DNA of 64,000 bases from positions 32,484-96,483 of the forward strand of contig UQNV01000003.1 in NCBI GenBank assembly GCA_900542505.1. The letters run 5' to 3'. This DNA comes from an uncultured Alistipes sp. (GTDB lineage Bacteria > Bacteroidota > Bacteroidia > Bacteroidales > Rikenellaceae). The notes under the pieces were generated by a model that had not been told where the DNA came from, searched no databases, and saw nothing but the letters and a program-made list of their open reading frames with translations. Every line of letters starts with the position of its first letter. Position 1 is the stretch's first letter. This document shows positions 56,433 through 63,549 of this stretch, piece by piece. Both the position numbers and the translations under genes were made by a program.

Positions 56433-57185
56433 ATGTCAATGTTTCAAAACAGTACCATGTTCCCAGCCTACGAGATTGAGGAGGATGGAAAGGAGTATCA
56501 GGTAGACACCGCATGCACGCAGGACTTCATCATCGCGGATGAAAGAGGTCTCGACATGTCGAAATTTCCATTTACCAAAGAACAGTTTCTGGAGAACAAG
56601 CCAGTTGTCCGTTCCTTGGAGGCACTGGGTATCGACATCGAAAAATTTTGGATGGCGCTGCTCTTCGTCTATAACCTGACACAGAACCAGACCGAGCGTG
56701 TGATACTGCTTCCCGCATCATCTTTCGAGCAATTTCAGAACTTTGCCCGATATCTCCACTCTCATCCCGATGCCCAGATTCGAATTTGGCAAGGACGGGA
56801 GCACGGCGTGACCATTGACTCCCAGGAAGCGATACGGATGCTGGCTGCCCTTTTGGCAGAAAACTCTGCCAAGCTGTTTGACAGTTTGTCAAACAACGTC
56901 TATTTCAAGATGGGTGATTTCTCGGTCAAACTCAAGAATTGCTACAAGATTACCTTCGTCGTCAAGTGTCTCTTCCCGTTTCTGGAGCATTTCAAGGAAG
57001 AGGACAAGCGGAGTTCCAATCCGAACAAAATATCCTATAATCTGATGCTGCTCATCTCCCGAATCATTTATATGTTCGGATATACGGACAATAAGAAATT
57101 CCTTGATAGTGACGAGAATATAAAAGGAATATGGCAGCGTTACAAAGACGAGGAATGGCGCGTCTTGGGTCGGAATTTCTATTGA
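56433..57185 (+). CDS. Protein of unknown function on low-GC island
   Basis: The 250-residue protein was not recognised. It has no signal peptide and no clear membrane helix; a helical region with IYMFGYTDNKKFL lies near the C-terminus. Base composition is clearly poorer in GC than the genes on either side of the island. It starts only 6 bases after the last ADP-ribosylglycohydrolase gene, so it may be read from that operon, although composition points to a different origin. Met3 is an alternative start. A terminator follows. Confidence 0.7.
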   Translation: MSMFQNSTMFPAYEIEEDGKEYQVDTACTQDFIIADERGLDMSKFPFTKEQFLENKPVVRSLEALGIDIEKFWMALLFVYNLTQNQTERVILLPASSFEQFQNFARYLHSHPDAQIRIWQGREHGVTIDSQEAIRMLAALLAENSAKLFDSLSNNVYFKMGDFSVKLKNCYKITFVVKCLFPFLEHFKEEDKRSSNPNKISYNLMLLISRIIYMFGYTDNKKFLDSDENIKGIWQRYKDEEWRVLGRNFY

Positions 57186-57210
57186 GCTAATCTTTCAAAT
57201 TAGAGGGAAA

Positions 57211-57240
57211 AAGGACGGTTAAGAACCGTCCTTTTTTTGT
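57211..57240 (+). terminator. Terminator after the unknown island gene
   Basis: A 10-bp stem (57211-57220 with 57224-57233) with a 3-base loop and a run of seven T follows the stop codon by 25 bases. Confidence 0.9.
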
Positions 57241-57349
57241 GTCCATATAAGGGGTAGCAAAAATAACACATTTTTTCGCTATCAGACAACAATTTACTTA
57301 TCAATGACTTATGTATGATTTTCGCTAGAGTTATCCATGCAATCGCGAA

Positions 57350-57560
57350 CATAGGTTCCTTGACATACACCCCGCTTCTCGGTTGGGAGGGAGTATCCGA
57401 ACCGAAAGGCCGAAGGTCGAATCGAACGATGGAACGAGGATGGGAGTTCGCCCAAGCCATCCTCGGCCCGTCCAACGAGCTGGCAAGAGCTCACCAGTCA
57501 GACCCGACGCCGAGAACCCAATATCAAAACCTTGAGGGTGGTATAGGGGAACCCTACTTA
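57350..57560 (+). ncRNA. Candidate structured RNA upstream of the ParB-like gene
   Basis: No gene fits this 210-base stretch. It can form a long-range 7-bp pairing TTCTCGG (57376-57382) with CCGAGAA (57510-57516), a 9-bp hairpin 57435-57443/57457-57465, a 5-bp hairpin 57477-57481/57488-57492, and smaller GGCC-type stems. It lies between a terminator and the next gene and is richer in GC than the AT-rich sequence on both sides. RNA function is a proposal from pairing alone; strand is assumed from the neighbouring gene. Confidence 0.4.
57535..57555 (+). repeat. Hairpin with GTATAGG loop, copy 1
   Basis: Stem AGGGT/ACCCT (57535-57539 with 57551-57555) exposes a loop that contains GTATAGG. It closely resembles a second hairpin 42 bases further on. 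Confidence 0.5.
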
Positions 57561-57597
57561 TTGTAAAAACAAAATTTATAAATAACCTTAATACCTC

Positions 57598-57619
57598 GCG
57601 GGTGTATAGGCAAACCCGC
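57598..57619 (+). repeat. Hairpin with GTATAGG loop, copy 2
   Basis: Stem GCGGGT/ACCCGC (57598-57603 with 57614-57619) again exposes GTATAGG in the loop. It ends 10 bases before the ATG of the ParB-like gene, where it could affect translation. Confidence 0.5.
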
Positions 57620-57629
57620 ACCTAAGATT

Positions 57630-58469
57630 ATGAAAAGATTAATTCTTAGCTCGGACAACGAGAACCGCCAGTTCGCATTTGTAAAGGGTAACCGCCCGAC
57701 CAACGCCAAGACCGTGAAGGCCAAGGAAAAATCGATGCAGGAGCATGGGCAGCTGTCGCCCATCACCGTCGTGAAGGGTGAGGATGTTTGCAAAATGAAC
57801 GGCTGTCTGGTCGACCTGCAAGGGCACGATATTCCTAACGAACAGGCAGAACGGTACTATGCCGTGGTGGATGGACAGCATCGAGTGGTCGCATGGGAGA
57901 ACCTGAAAAAGGATCTGGATGAACTCGTGATTTGTGAGGCGCTGAATGCCGAGATGGAGATTGCGGCTCTGATTGCCGAGATGAATATCTGTACGACCTC
58001 GTGGAAGGGAACCGATTATATGGCAGCTCCAGCAATGGCCCTGGCTGCAAAGAATGAGGTCTTTGATTTTGCCGTGGAACTGCAGGGCAAGGGCTTCCCG
58101 CTAGCAAGCATCTCCCTCTGGTGTACGGGAACCAACTCCCTCAAGCCGAAAGACCTTGTAGCCTGCATCAAGAACAAGGCTCTGCCGCGGGCATTTGAAG
58201 ATGCTGGCTGGTTCTACCGAAGTGTCAAATGGTATGAGGCGGCCTCGGAACGGATTCCGAATGCGTTTCTGACGAAGAAGTACTTGATTACGTATCTGGT
58301 CAAAAAGTTCAACCATGCGGAGGACCCCACGCAGTTCAGCAGCCAGATGGAGGAGAAGTTGAGACGCCTGACGGTGGAGCAGGTGAACGAGATCATGAAT
58401 TCCAAGACGAATGATGGAATCACGCGGGAGCAGGCGACCTATGACACACTGGAAAAATACCTCGGGTAA
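57630..58469 (+). CDS. ParB/Srx-fold domain protein on the island
   Basis: The 279-residue cytoplasmic protein contains a ParB/sulfiredoxin-like N-terminal domain: NAKTVKAKEKSMQEHGQLSPITVV resembles ParB box I, and VVDGQHRVVAW (about residues 79-89) is the hallmark ParB box II motif, with DGQHR in place of DGxRR. No HTH typical of chromosomal ParB follows, so a partition role is unlikely; such stand-alone proteins are frequent on mobile elements. It is preceded by the candidate RNA and converges on the integrase. Confidence 0.8.
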   Translation: MKRLILSSDNENRQFAFVKGNRPTNAKTVKAKEKSMQEHGQLSPITVVKGEDVCKMNGCLVDLQGHDIPNEQAERYYAVVDGQHRVVAWENLKKDLDELVICEALNAEMEIAALIAEMNICTTSWKGTDYMAAPAMALAAKNEVFDFAVELQGKGFPLASISLWCTGTNSLKPKDLVACIKNKALPRAFEDAGWFYRSVKWYEAASERIPNAFLTKKYLITYLVKKFNHAEDPTQFSSQMEEKLRRLTVEQVNEIMNSKTNDGITREQATYDTLEKYLG

Positions 58470-58497
58470 TGAGAACGCCACATGTCATCAGAAGAAA

Positions 58498-58530
58498 GGA
58501 GGTCGGTTACCAACATGGCCGCCGACCTCC
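58498..58530 (-). terminator. Terminator between ParB-like gene and integrase
   Basis: A 9-bp stem (58498-58506 with 58522-58530) is followed on the minus strand by a T-rich tail, so it serves mainly the integrase transcript and perhaps also the convergent gene. Confidence 0.65.
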
Positions 58531-58536
58531 CAATTC

Positions 58537-59748
58537 TTACAGCAAATGCTGCATGGCTTCGTCGATTTGCGAGTTCTCGAATGAATCGAGGTAGATTTGT
58601 GTGGTCGAGAGGTCAGAATGTCCCAATGATTCGGAAATCAGAGCCACGCTTACCCCTGACCGTTTCAGGACAGTTGCGTATGTGTGGCGGGCAACGTAGG
58701 TTGTCAATGGAACCTCCAATCCAATCAGTTTTCCCAGCACCTTTAATTCCCGATTGATTTTTGCCAGAACCTTGTGTGTCCGATTGAAAATCTGTTGTGG
58801 CGAGCGATGGACATTGCGGTTGAGAATCGGAAAGATATAGTCATCTTTCGCATGATTTGTCTTGCTGTACTTCTGGATAATCTGCAAGGCGTTCGGTACC
58901 AGATGGAAGGATAGCAGCTTCTGGGTCTTGTGTCGGGAGTAGTAGATTCTCCCGTCCACAATATCCCCATAGCGCAGGGTGGCCATATCCGTAAAGTTGA
59001 TGCCTGCCGTAAAGTAGGAAAACAGGAAGATGTCCTTTGCAAATAGGGTGTATTCGGTTTTGTGGCTTGGCTCTATTTCCAATGCCATCAATTTCTGGAT
59101 GTCTCCTTTCGTGATGGCTCGCTTTCTTGTCCGTGTCCACAAACTGCCGACCTTGTACTTGGCAAACGGATTGACCTTTTGGATAAAGATTCCATCGGCA
59201 AGAGCCTTGTTGTAGGCGGCCTTGAAGATGGCGAATTTTGTGGCTATGCTGTTGCTGGCATTGTCGTTCTTCCGCAGGAACAGTTCGAAATCCCGCAAGA
59301 AGGTATGGTCGATTTCATCGAAACGGATATTGAGAGAACGGAATCGAGACAGATGAGAACACAGCACCCGATGCTTGCTGGCCGACGCGTATTTGCCGAG
59401 CGCTTCCAACCGTTCGATTATCTGCTTCAGATAGTCGCCAACTGTGCAGTTAACCCGCTTGCCGTTTTGCCCGAATAGATTCTCAAACGTAACGGGGAGC
59501 TCCATGATTTCCAGACGCTGGATTCGCTTCTCATACTCCTTGATTTTGGCTGTTATCTGGAACTGGATATTGTCCCTGTCGGGGCAGTCATCGGTCACCT
59601 TTTGTGCCTCTGCATCCCAATGTGCTGGGGCAACGGAGACACCCAACCCGATACTCTTTTTGCGCTTTCCCTGAAAGAAGAGGAGGCATAGGGGAGAGGT
59701 GGAATCCCTATAAACGATGTTCTTTCGGCATATAACCTTGAATGTCAT
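58537..59748 (-). CDS. Tyrosine-type site-specific recombinase (integrase)
   Basis: The 403-residue recombinase has an N-terminal arm-binding domain (about 1-85, with the Bacteroidetes Arm-DNA-bind pattern GLGVSVAPAHWDAE), a SAM-like core-binding domain (about 100-200) and a catalytic domain. Residues recognised are the second Arg in YVARHTYAT, His in LGHSDLSTT and the nucleophilic Tyr in TTQIYLDS. The first catalytic Arg seems absent in SYFTAGINFTDMATL; the CTnDOT integrase IntDOT is a known precedent for this. ATG 59748 is chosen because the longer frame runs through a tandem repeat. Confidence 0.93.
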   Translation of the reverse strand: MTFKVICRKNIVYRDSTSPLCLLFFQGKRKKSIGLGVSVAPAHWDAEAQKVTDDCPDRDNIQFQITAKIKEYEKRIQRLEIMELPVTFENLFGQNGKRVNCTVGDYLKQIIERLEALGKYASASKHRVLCSHLSRFRSLNIRFDEIDHTFLRDFELFLRKNDNASNSIATKFAIFKAAYNKALADGIFIQKVNPFAKYKVGSLWTRTRKRAITKGDIQKLMALEIEPSHKTEYTLFAKDIFLFSYFTAGINFTDMATLRYGDIVDGRIYYSRHKTQKLLSFHLVPNALQIIQKYSKTNHAKDDYIFPILNRNVHRSPQQIFNRTHKVLAKINRELKVLGKLIGLEVPLTTYVARHTYATVLKRSGVSVALISESLGHSDLSTTQIYLDSFENSQIDEAMQHLL

Positions 59749-59788
59749 TTGATTGCGTGTTATATGCAGTCGGAGGACGGACAGGCTC

Positions 59789-59835
59789 AATGCGTACCCT
59801 AATGCGTACCCTATGCGTACCCCAACGCGTACTCT
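59789..59835. repeat. Four tandem 12-base repeats upstream of the integrase
   Basis: The unit AATGCGTACCCT occurs twice exactly (59789-59800 and 59801-59812), then as ATGCGTACCCC and AACGCGTACTCT up to 59835. Tandem sites here, about 40 bases from the integrase start, are well placed to bind the integrase arm domain or to regulate it. Confidence 0.65.
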
Positions 59836-59894
59836 GTGCCCGAAAAAGGGCGTATTTTGAGGTTCAAAACAAGGATTCGTGGTAGGGTATGGAA

Positions 59895-59930
59895 ACAAAA
59901 AGAGCTGACAATCGATTGACTGTCAGCTCT
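59895..59930 (-). terminator. Terminator of tRNA-Lys
   Basis: A perfect 10-bp stem (59901-59910 with 59921-59930) is followed on the minus strand by five T. It lies directly downstream of the encoded CCA of tRNA-Lys. Confidence 0.85.
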
Positions 59931-59934
59931 TTTG

Positions 59935-60010
59935 TGGTGAACCCGCTGGGGCTCGAACCCAGGACCCCAACATTAAAAGTGTTGTGCTCTACCTGCTGAG
60001 CTACGGATTC
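59935..60010 (-). tRNA. tRNA-Lys (anticodon TTT)
   Basis: The minus strand gives a full cloverleaf: acceptor GAATCCG/CGGGTTC, D arm AGCTCAGCAGGTAGAGC, anticodon loop CTTTTAA with TTT, and T arm GGGTTCGAGCCC. The CCA end is encoded (59935-59937), unlike in tRNA-Asp. It marks the right border of the low-GC island, but no duplicated tRNA end was found at the left border. Confidence 0.97.
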
Positions 60011-60065
60011 TCCCGTGCCAAACGGAACAGCGTTCCGATTTGGTGGTGCAAATGTAGAGAATATT

Positions 60066-60096
60066 TTTGTTTTACCAAAATAAAATGATATTTTTG
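60066..60096 (+). promoter_or_regulatory. Promoter of carboxynorspermidine synthase
   Basis: A -33 TTTG (60066-60069) and -7 TATTTTTG (60089-60096) are 19 bases apart, about 40 bases before ATG 60136. Confidence 0.7.
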
Positions 60097-60135
60097 TACT
60101 GCTAAAAGCAAAAAACTCTTAACTCGAAAATTACT

Positions 60136-61326
60136 ATGTGTAGAGCTCTGATTATCGGCGCCGGAGGCGTCGGAACGGTCGTGACCCAGAAAATCGCTGC
60201 CAATCCGGTTTTTACGGACGTGATGCTGGCCAGCCGTACCAAATCCAAATGCGACGCCGTGGCGGCTGCCATCGGCGGTGACCGGGTGAAGACGGCGCAG
60301 GTCGATGCCGACAACGTGGCCGAGCTGTGCGAACTGTTCCGCGCGTTCAAGCCCGATATCGTGGTCAACGTGGCGCTTCCCTATCAGGACCTGACGATTA
60401 TGGATGCCTGCCTCGAGTGCGGCTGCAACTACCTCGATACGGCCAACTACGAGCCCAAGGACGAGGCGCATTTCGAGTATTCGTGGCAGTGGGCCTATCA
60501 GGACCGCTTCAAGGCTGCCGGACTGACGGCCATCCTCGGCTGCGGTTTCGACCCGGGCGTGACGGCCATCTTCACGGCCTACGCCGCCAAGCACCATTTC
60601 GACGAAATCCTCTACCTCGATATCGTGGACTGCAATGCCGGCAACCATGGCATGGCCTTCGCCACGAACTTCAACCCCGAAATCAATATCCGCGAGGTGA
60701 CGCAGAAGGGTCGCTACTACGAGAACGGCGAATGGGTGGTCACCGAGCCGCACGAAATCCATCGCCCGCTCCACTATCCGGGTATCGGCGAGCGTGAATC
60801 GTATGTCATCTACCACGAGGAGCTCGAGTCGCTCGTGAAGAACTATCCGACCATCAAGCGCGCCCGCTTCTGGATGACCTTCGGACAGGAGTATCTGACC
60901 CACCTGCGCGTGATTCAGAACATCGGCATGGCCCGCATTGACCCGATTATGTACAACGGTGTCGAGATTGTGCCGATTCAGTTCCTCAAGGCGGTGCTTC
61001 CCGACCCCAAGTCGCTGGGTGCCAACTACCACGGCCAGACTTCGATTGGCTGCCGCATCCGCGGTGTGAAGGACGGCAAGGAGCGGACCTACTACATCTA
61101 CAACAACTGCGACCACGAGCAGGCCTACAAGGAGACCGGTACGCAGGCCGTATCGTTCACGACGGGCGTTCCGGCAGCGCTGGGAGCCTCGATGTGGGCC
61201 AAGGGGCTGTGGCGCGGTGCCGGCGTCTTCAACGTCGAGGAGTTCGACCCGGACCCCTTCCTTGCGGAGCTGGGTCCCCAGGGACTTCCGTGGCACGAGC
61301 TGTTCGATGTCGACATCGAGGTTTGA
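60136..61326 (+). CDS. Carboxynorspermidine synthase (saccharopine dehydrogenase family)
   Basis: The 396-residue NADPH-dependent enzyme condenses aspartate semialdehyde with a diamine to the carboxylated polyamine. It has an N-terminal Rossmann motif IIGAGGVGTVV, the family segment LDTANYEPKDEAHFEYSWQWA and GCGFDPGVT. Paired with the decarboxylase at 62401-63531, it would make (nor)spermidine without S-adenosylmethionine decarboxylase, as is usual in Bacteroidetes. Confidence 0.94.
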   Translation: MCRALIIGAGGVGTVVTQKIAANPVFTDVMLASRTKSKCDAVAAAIGGDRVKTAQVDADNVAELCELFRAFKPDIVVNVALPYQDLTIMDACLECGCNYLDTANYEPKDEAHFEYSWQWAYQDRFKAAGLTAILGCGFDPGVTAIFTAYAAKHHFDEILYLDIVDCNAGNHGMAFATNFNPEINIREVTQKGRYYENGEWVVTEPHEIHRPLHYPGIGERESYVIYHEELESLVKNYPTIKRARFWMTFGQEYLTHLRVIQNIGMARIDPIMYNGVEIVPIQFLKAVLPDPKSLGANYHGQTSIGCRIRGVKDGKERTYYIYNNCDHEQAYKETGTQAVSFTTGVPAALGASMWAKGLWRGAGVFNVEEFDPDPFLAELGPQGLPWHELFDVDIEV

Positions 61327-61353
61327 TGCCTCGCCTGCGGCACGCATCCGAAA

Positions 61354-61389
61354 AGACGGACGGGACAAACTTCCGTCCGTCTCTTTTTT
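61354..61389 (+). terminator. Terminator after carboxynorspermidine synthase
   Basis: A 10-bp stem (61354-61363 with 61373-61382) with a 9-base loop is followed by a run of six T. Confidence 0.9.
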
Positions 61390-61445
61390 GGTCGGGCGTT
61401 TTCGATTTAGGTATTTCTACTGACTGCGGGGTTGGCGGATTCCGC

Positions 61446-61453
61446 TACTTTTG
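61446..61453 (+). promoter_or_regulatory. -7 box of the cupin gene
   Basis: TACTTTTG ends 32 bases before ATG 61486. Confidence 0.55.
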
Positions 61454-61485
61454 CCTCCGGAAGAACCACAAAGCAGAATCAAACC

Positions 61486-62040
61486 ATGACACCTGAAGCC
61501 GCTGTGACACTCGCAACCCGATACGATGAACCGTGCGACATGCGCGCGGACCATGCATCGTTCTTCGACGGCCTGCTGGCCGTTGCCGCCGGACCGTTGA
61601 ATACCGCAACGGGAGAGCGCATCCGCGACTACGTGATGGGGTGGCTCGATACGCACTCGCTGGAGTCGTTCGACCGTTACTCCGACCGCAATTACGTGCG
61701 GAGCTATCTGGGACGCTCTCCCCAGACGCACTGGGAGGCGCTCGTCTTGAGCTGGAAGCAAGGCAATCGAACGACCATCCACGGTCATCCGGCCTTTGCC
61801 GGCTACCATTTTGCCGACGGCGTGTTCCGGGTCGAGATTTTCGAACCTGCGGGCGAGGGCCGCGCCCGCCGCATCGGCGAGCAAATCATCGACGGCCGCG
61901 ACGGCCTTTTTGCCGTCGGAACTCCGGGCCGCTTCGACAACCATCTGCATCGCATCACCTGCCTCAGTCCGACGGGCCACAGCCTTCATGTCTATTCGGA
62001 CGACGCGTTGCAGGGCATCACCTTCACCGAAACCGAGTAG
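61486..62040 (+). CDS. Cysteine-dioxygenase-like cupin
   Basis: The 184-residue protein has the cysteine dioxygenase type I pattern: RNYVRSYLGRSPQTHWEALVLSWKQG-like segment, iron-binding HGH in TTIHGHPAFAGYHF (about residues 98-100) and a third His in NHLHRI. Such enzymes oxidise cysteine or another thiol acid to the sulfinate. Specificity is not certain. It lies between the two polyamine genes and close to a cysteate-synthase-like gene, hinting at sulfur-acid metabolism. ATG 61486 is chosen because it follows a -7 box. Confidence 0.75.
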   Translation: MTPEAAVTLATRYDEPCDMRADHASFFDGLLAVAAGPLNTATGERIRDYVMGWLDTHSLESFDRYSDRNYVRSYLGRSPQTHWEALVLSWKQGNRTTIHGHPAFAGYHFADGVFRVEIFEPAGEGRARRIGEQIIDGRDGLFAVGTPGRFDNHLHRITCLSPTGHSLHVYSDDALQGITFTETE

Positions 62041-62297
62041 GGTAGTCCGCCCGCCGGCGAGCCGCCGTTGAAGAGGTCCGGCCGCCGGCTCCCGCGGAGA
62101 GTTCGGGCGACGCCGGTGGCAGCCTGTAATCCGCCGGCATCCCTGTCGGCTGCGCAGCACCGTACGGCGCATGGCCGTACCCGCCGCAAAACGGAGGCAT
62201 TCCGCCTTCGGCACGCTTGCGGCGAGGGTCGCTACGTATAAATACCTATTTCTCCAAAATGCGGCGCGCGAACGTAGGGTTTTCGCGATGATTTTCC
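62041..62297. other. Intergenic gap without recognisable gene
   Basis: The first 180 bases are very GC-rich with short inverted segments and no family-like ORF; the last part becomes AT-rich towards the next promoter. I see no RNA gene or repeat with clear function. Confidence 0.5.
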
Positions 62298-62305
62298 TAT
62301 TTTTG
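62298..62305 (+). promoter_or_regulatory. -7 box of carboxynorspermidine decarboxylase
   Basis: TATTTTTG predicts a start of transcription near 62310, about 90 bases before the preferred ATG 62401. Confidence 0.55.
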
Positions 62306-62400
62306 CATCTGTTTTGAACGCTTTTGCCGACATCCCGTTGAATGAATCGGCCGGGATGCGGGCAGAAGCGCTGGTTGAATCCATACTTGAAAACCACCCG

Positions 62401-63531
62401 ATGATTGACTTCCGGAAAGTTCCCTCCCCGTGCTACCTGCTCGACGAGTCGCTGCTCGACGCCAACCTTGCCGTAATCGACCGTGTGCGCCGCGAATCGG
62501 GCGCCGAAATCATCGTGGCGCTCAAGGCCTGCGCCATGTGGAGCATCTTCCCGGAGCTGGCCCGCCATTCCGACGGCGCCACCGCCTCGTCGGCCGCCGA
62601 GGCGCGGCTCGTACTCGAGGAGTATGGCCGTCCGGCACATACCTATGCGCCGGTCTACACGGACTCCAATATCGAGGAGATTCTCCGCTGCAGCGACCAT
62701 ATCACCTTCAATTCGGTGGCGCAGTTCGAACGCTTCGGACAGCAGGCGCTCATCCGCGGCATCTCGTGCGGTCTGCGCGTCAATCCGCGTTACTCGCCCG
62801 TCGAGACGGACCTCTACAACCCCTGCGTGGCCGGGTCGCGGCTGGGTATCGTCCCCGAAGAGCTGCATGAACTGCCGGCCGGCATCGAAGGGCTCCATTT
62901 CCACGTCCTCTGCGAATCGCGGCCCGAACACCTGCGCCTGGCGCTCGAGGCGCTCGAGCGGAATTTCGGCCACCTGCTGCCCCGCATCAAGTGGCTCAAC
63001 ATGGGCGGCGGCCATCTGATGACGCATGCCGACTACGATTGCGACGAGCTGATAGCCCTCCTGCGCGACTTCCGTGCGCGTCATCCCCTCCTGCGGCTGA
63101 TTCTCGAGCCGGGCAGCGCCTTCACGTGGCGTACGGGTTATCTGGTCTCGACCGTCGAGGATATCGTCGAGAACGGCGGCATCCGTACGGCGATGCTCGA
63201 CGTCTCGTTTGCCTGCCACATGCCCGACTGCCTCGAAATGCCCTACAAGCCTGCCATCCTCGGCGCCCACGAGCCGGCCGAGGGCGAGACGCGCTGGCGC
63301 ATGGGCGGCAACAGCTGCCTGGCCGGTGATTTCTACGGCGACTGGGCCTTCGACCACGAGCTGAAGGTGGGCGAGCGGATTGTCTTCGAGGATATGATTC
63401 ACTATACGATGGTCAAAACCACGATGTTCAACGGCGTGGCCCATCCCGCCATCGCCATCGCCCGACGCGACGGTTCGACGGATATCATCCGCCGCTTCGG
63501 CTACGAGGATTTCAAAAACCGCATGTCGTAA
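62401..63531 (+). CDS. nspC: Carboxynorspermidine decarboxylase
   Basis: The 376-residue PLP-dependent alanine-racemase-fold decarboxylase starts MIDFRKVPSPCYLLDE, the usual family N-terminus. The PLP lysine is in IIVALKACAMW, GGGH in LNMGGGHLMT binds phosphate, and the C-terminal half provides the second active-site side (VSFACHMPDCLEMPY). It converts carboxy(nor)spermidine to (nor)spermidine. Upstream in-frame starts at 62356 (ATG) and 62314 (TTG) would add 15 or 29 residues. Confidence 0.95.
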   Translation: MIDFRKVPSPCYLLDESLLDANLAVIDRVRRESGAEIIVALKACAMWSIFPELARHSDGATASSAAEARLVLEEYGRPAHTYAPVYTDSNIEEILRCSDHITFNSVAQFERFGQQALIRGISCGLRVNPRYSPVETDLYNPCVAGSRLGIVPEELHELPAGIEGLHFHVLCESRPEHLRLALEALERNFGHLLPRIKWLNMGGGHLMTHADYDCDELIALLRDFRARHPLLRLILEPGSAFTWRTGYLVSTVEDIVENGGIRTAMLDVSFACHMPDCLEMPYKPAILGAHEPAEGETRWRMGGNSCLAGDFYGDWAFDHELKVGERIVFEDMIHYTMVKTTMFNGVAHPAIAIARRDGSTDIIRRFGYEDFKNRMS

Positions 63532-63549
63532 CTAATCAAACACAGATAC

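Noticed and set aside
57350..57560. Retron or IS110-type bridge RNA
   Set aside because: No reverse transcriptase or DEDD transposase gene lies in the island; only a ParB-like protein and a tyrosine recombinase are present.
59935..60010. tRNA-Lys as attachment site of the low-GC island
   Set aside because: The integrase points away from the tRNA and the tRNA has its own terminator, but no copy of its 3' end was found near 56430 or elsewhere in the island, so the tRNA cannot be named the attachment site.
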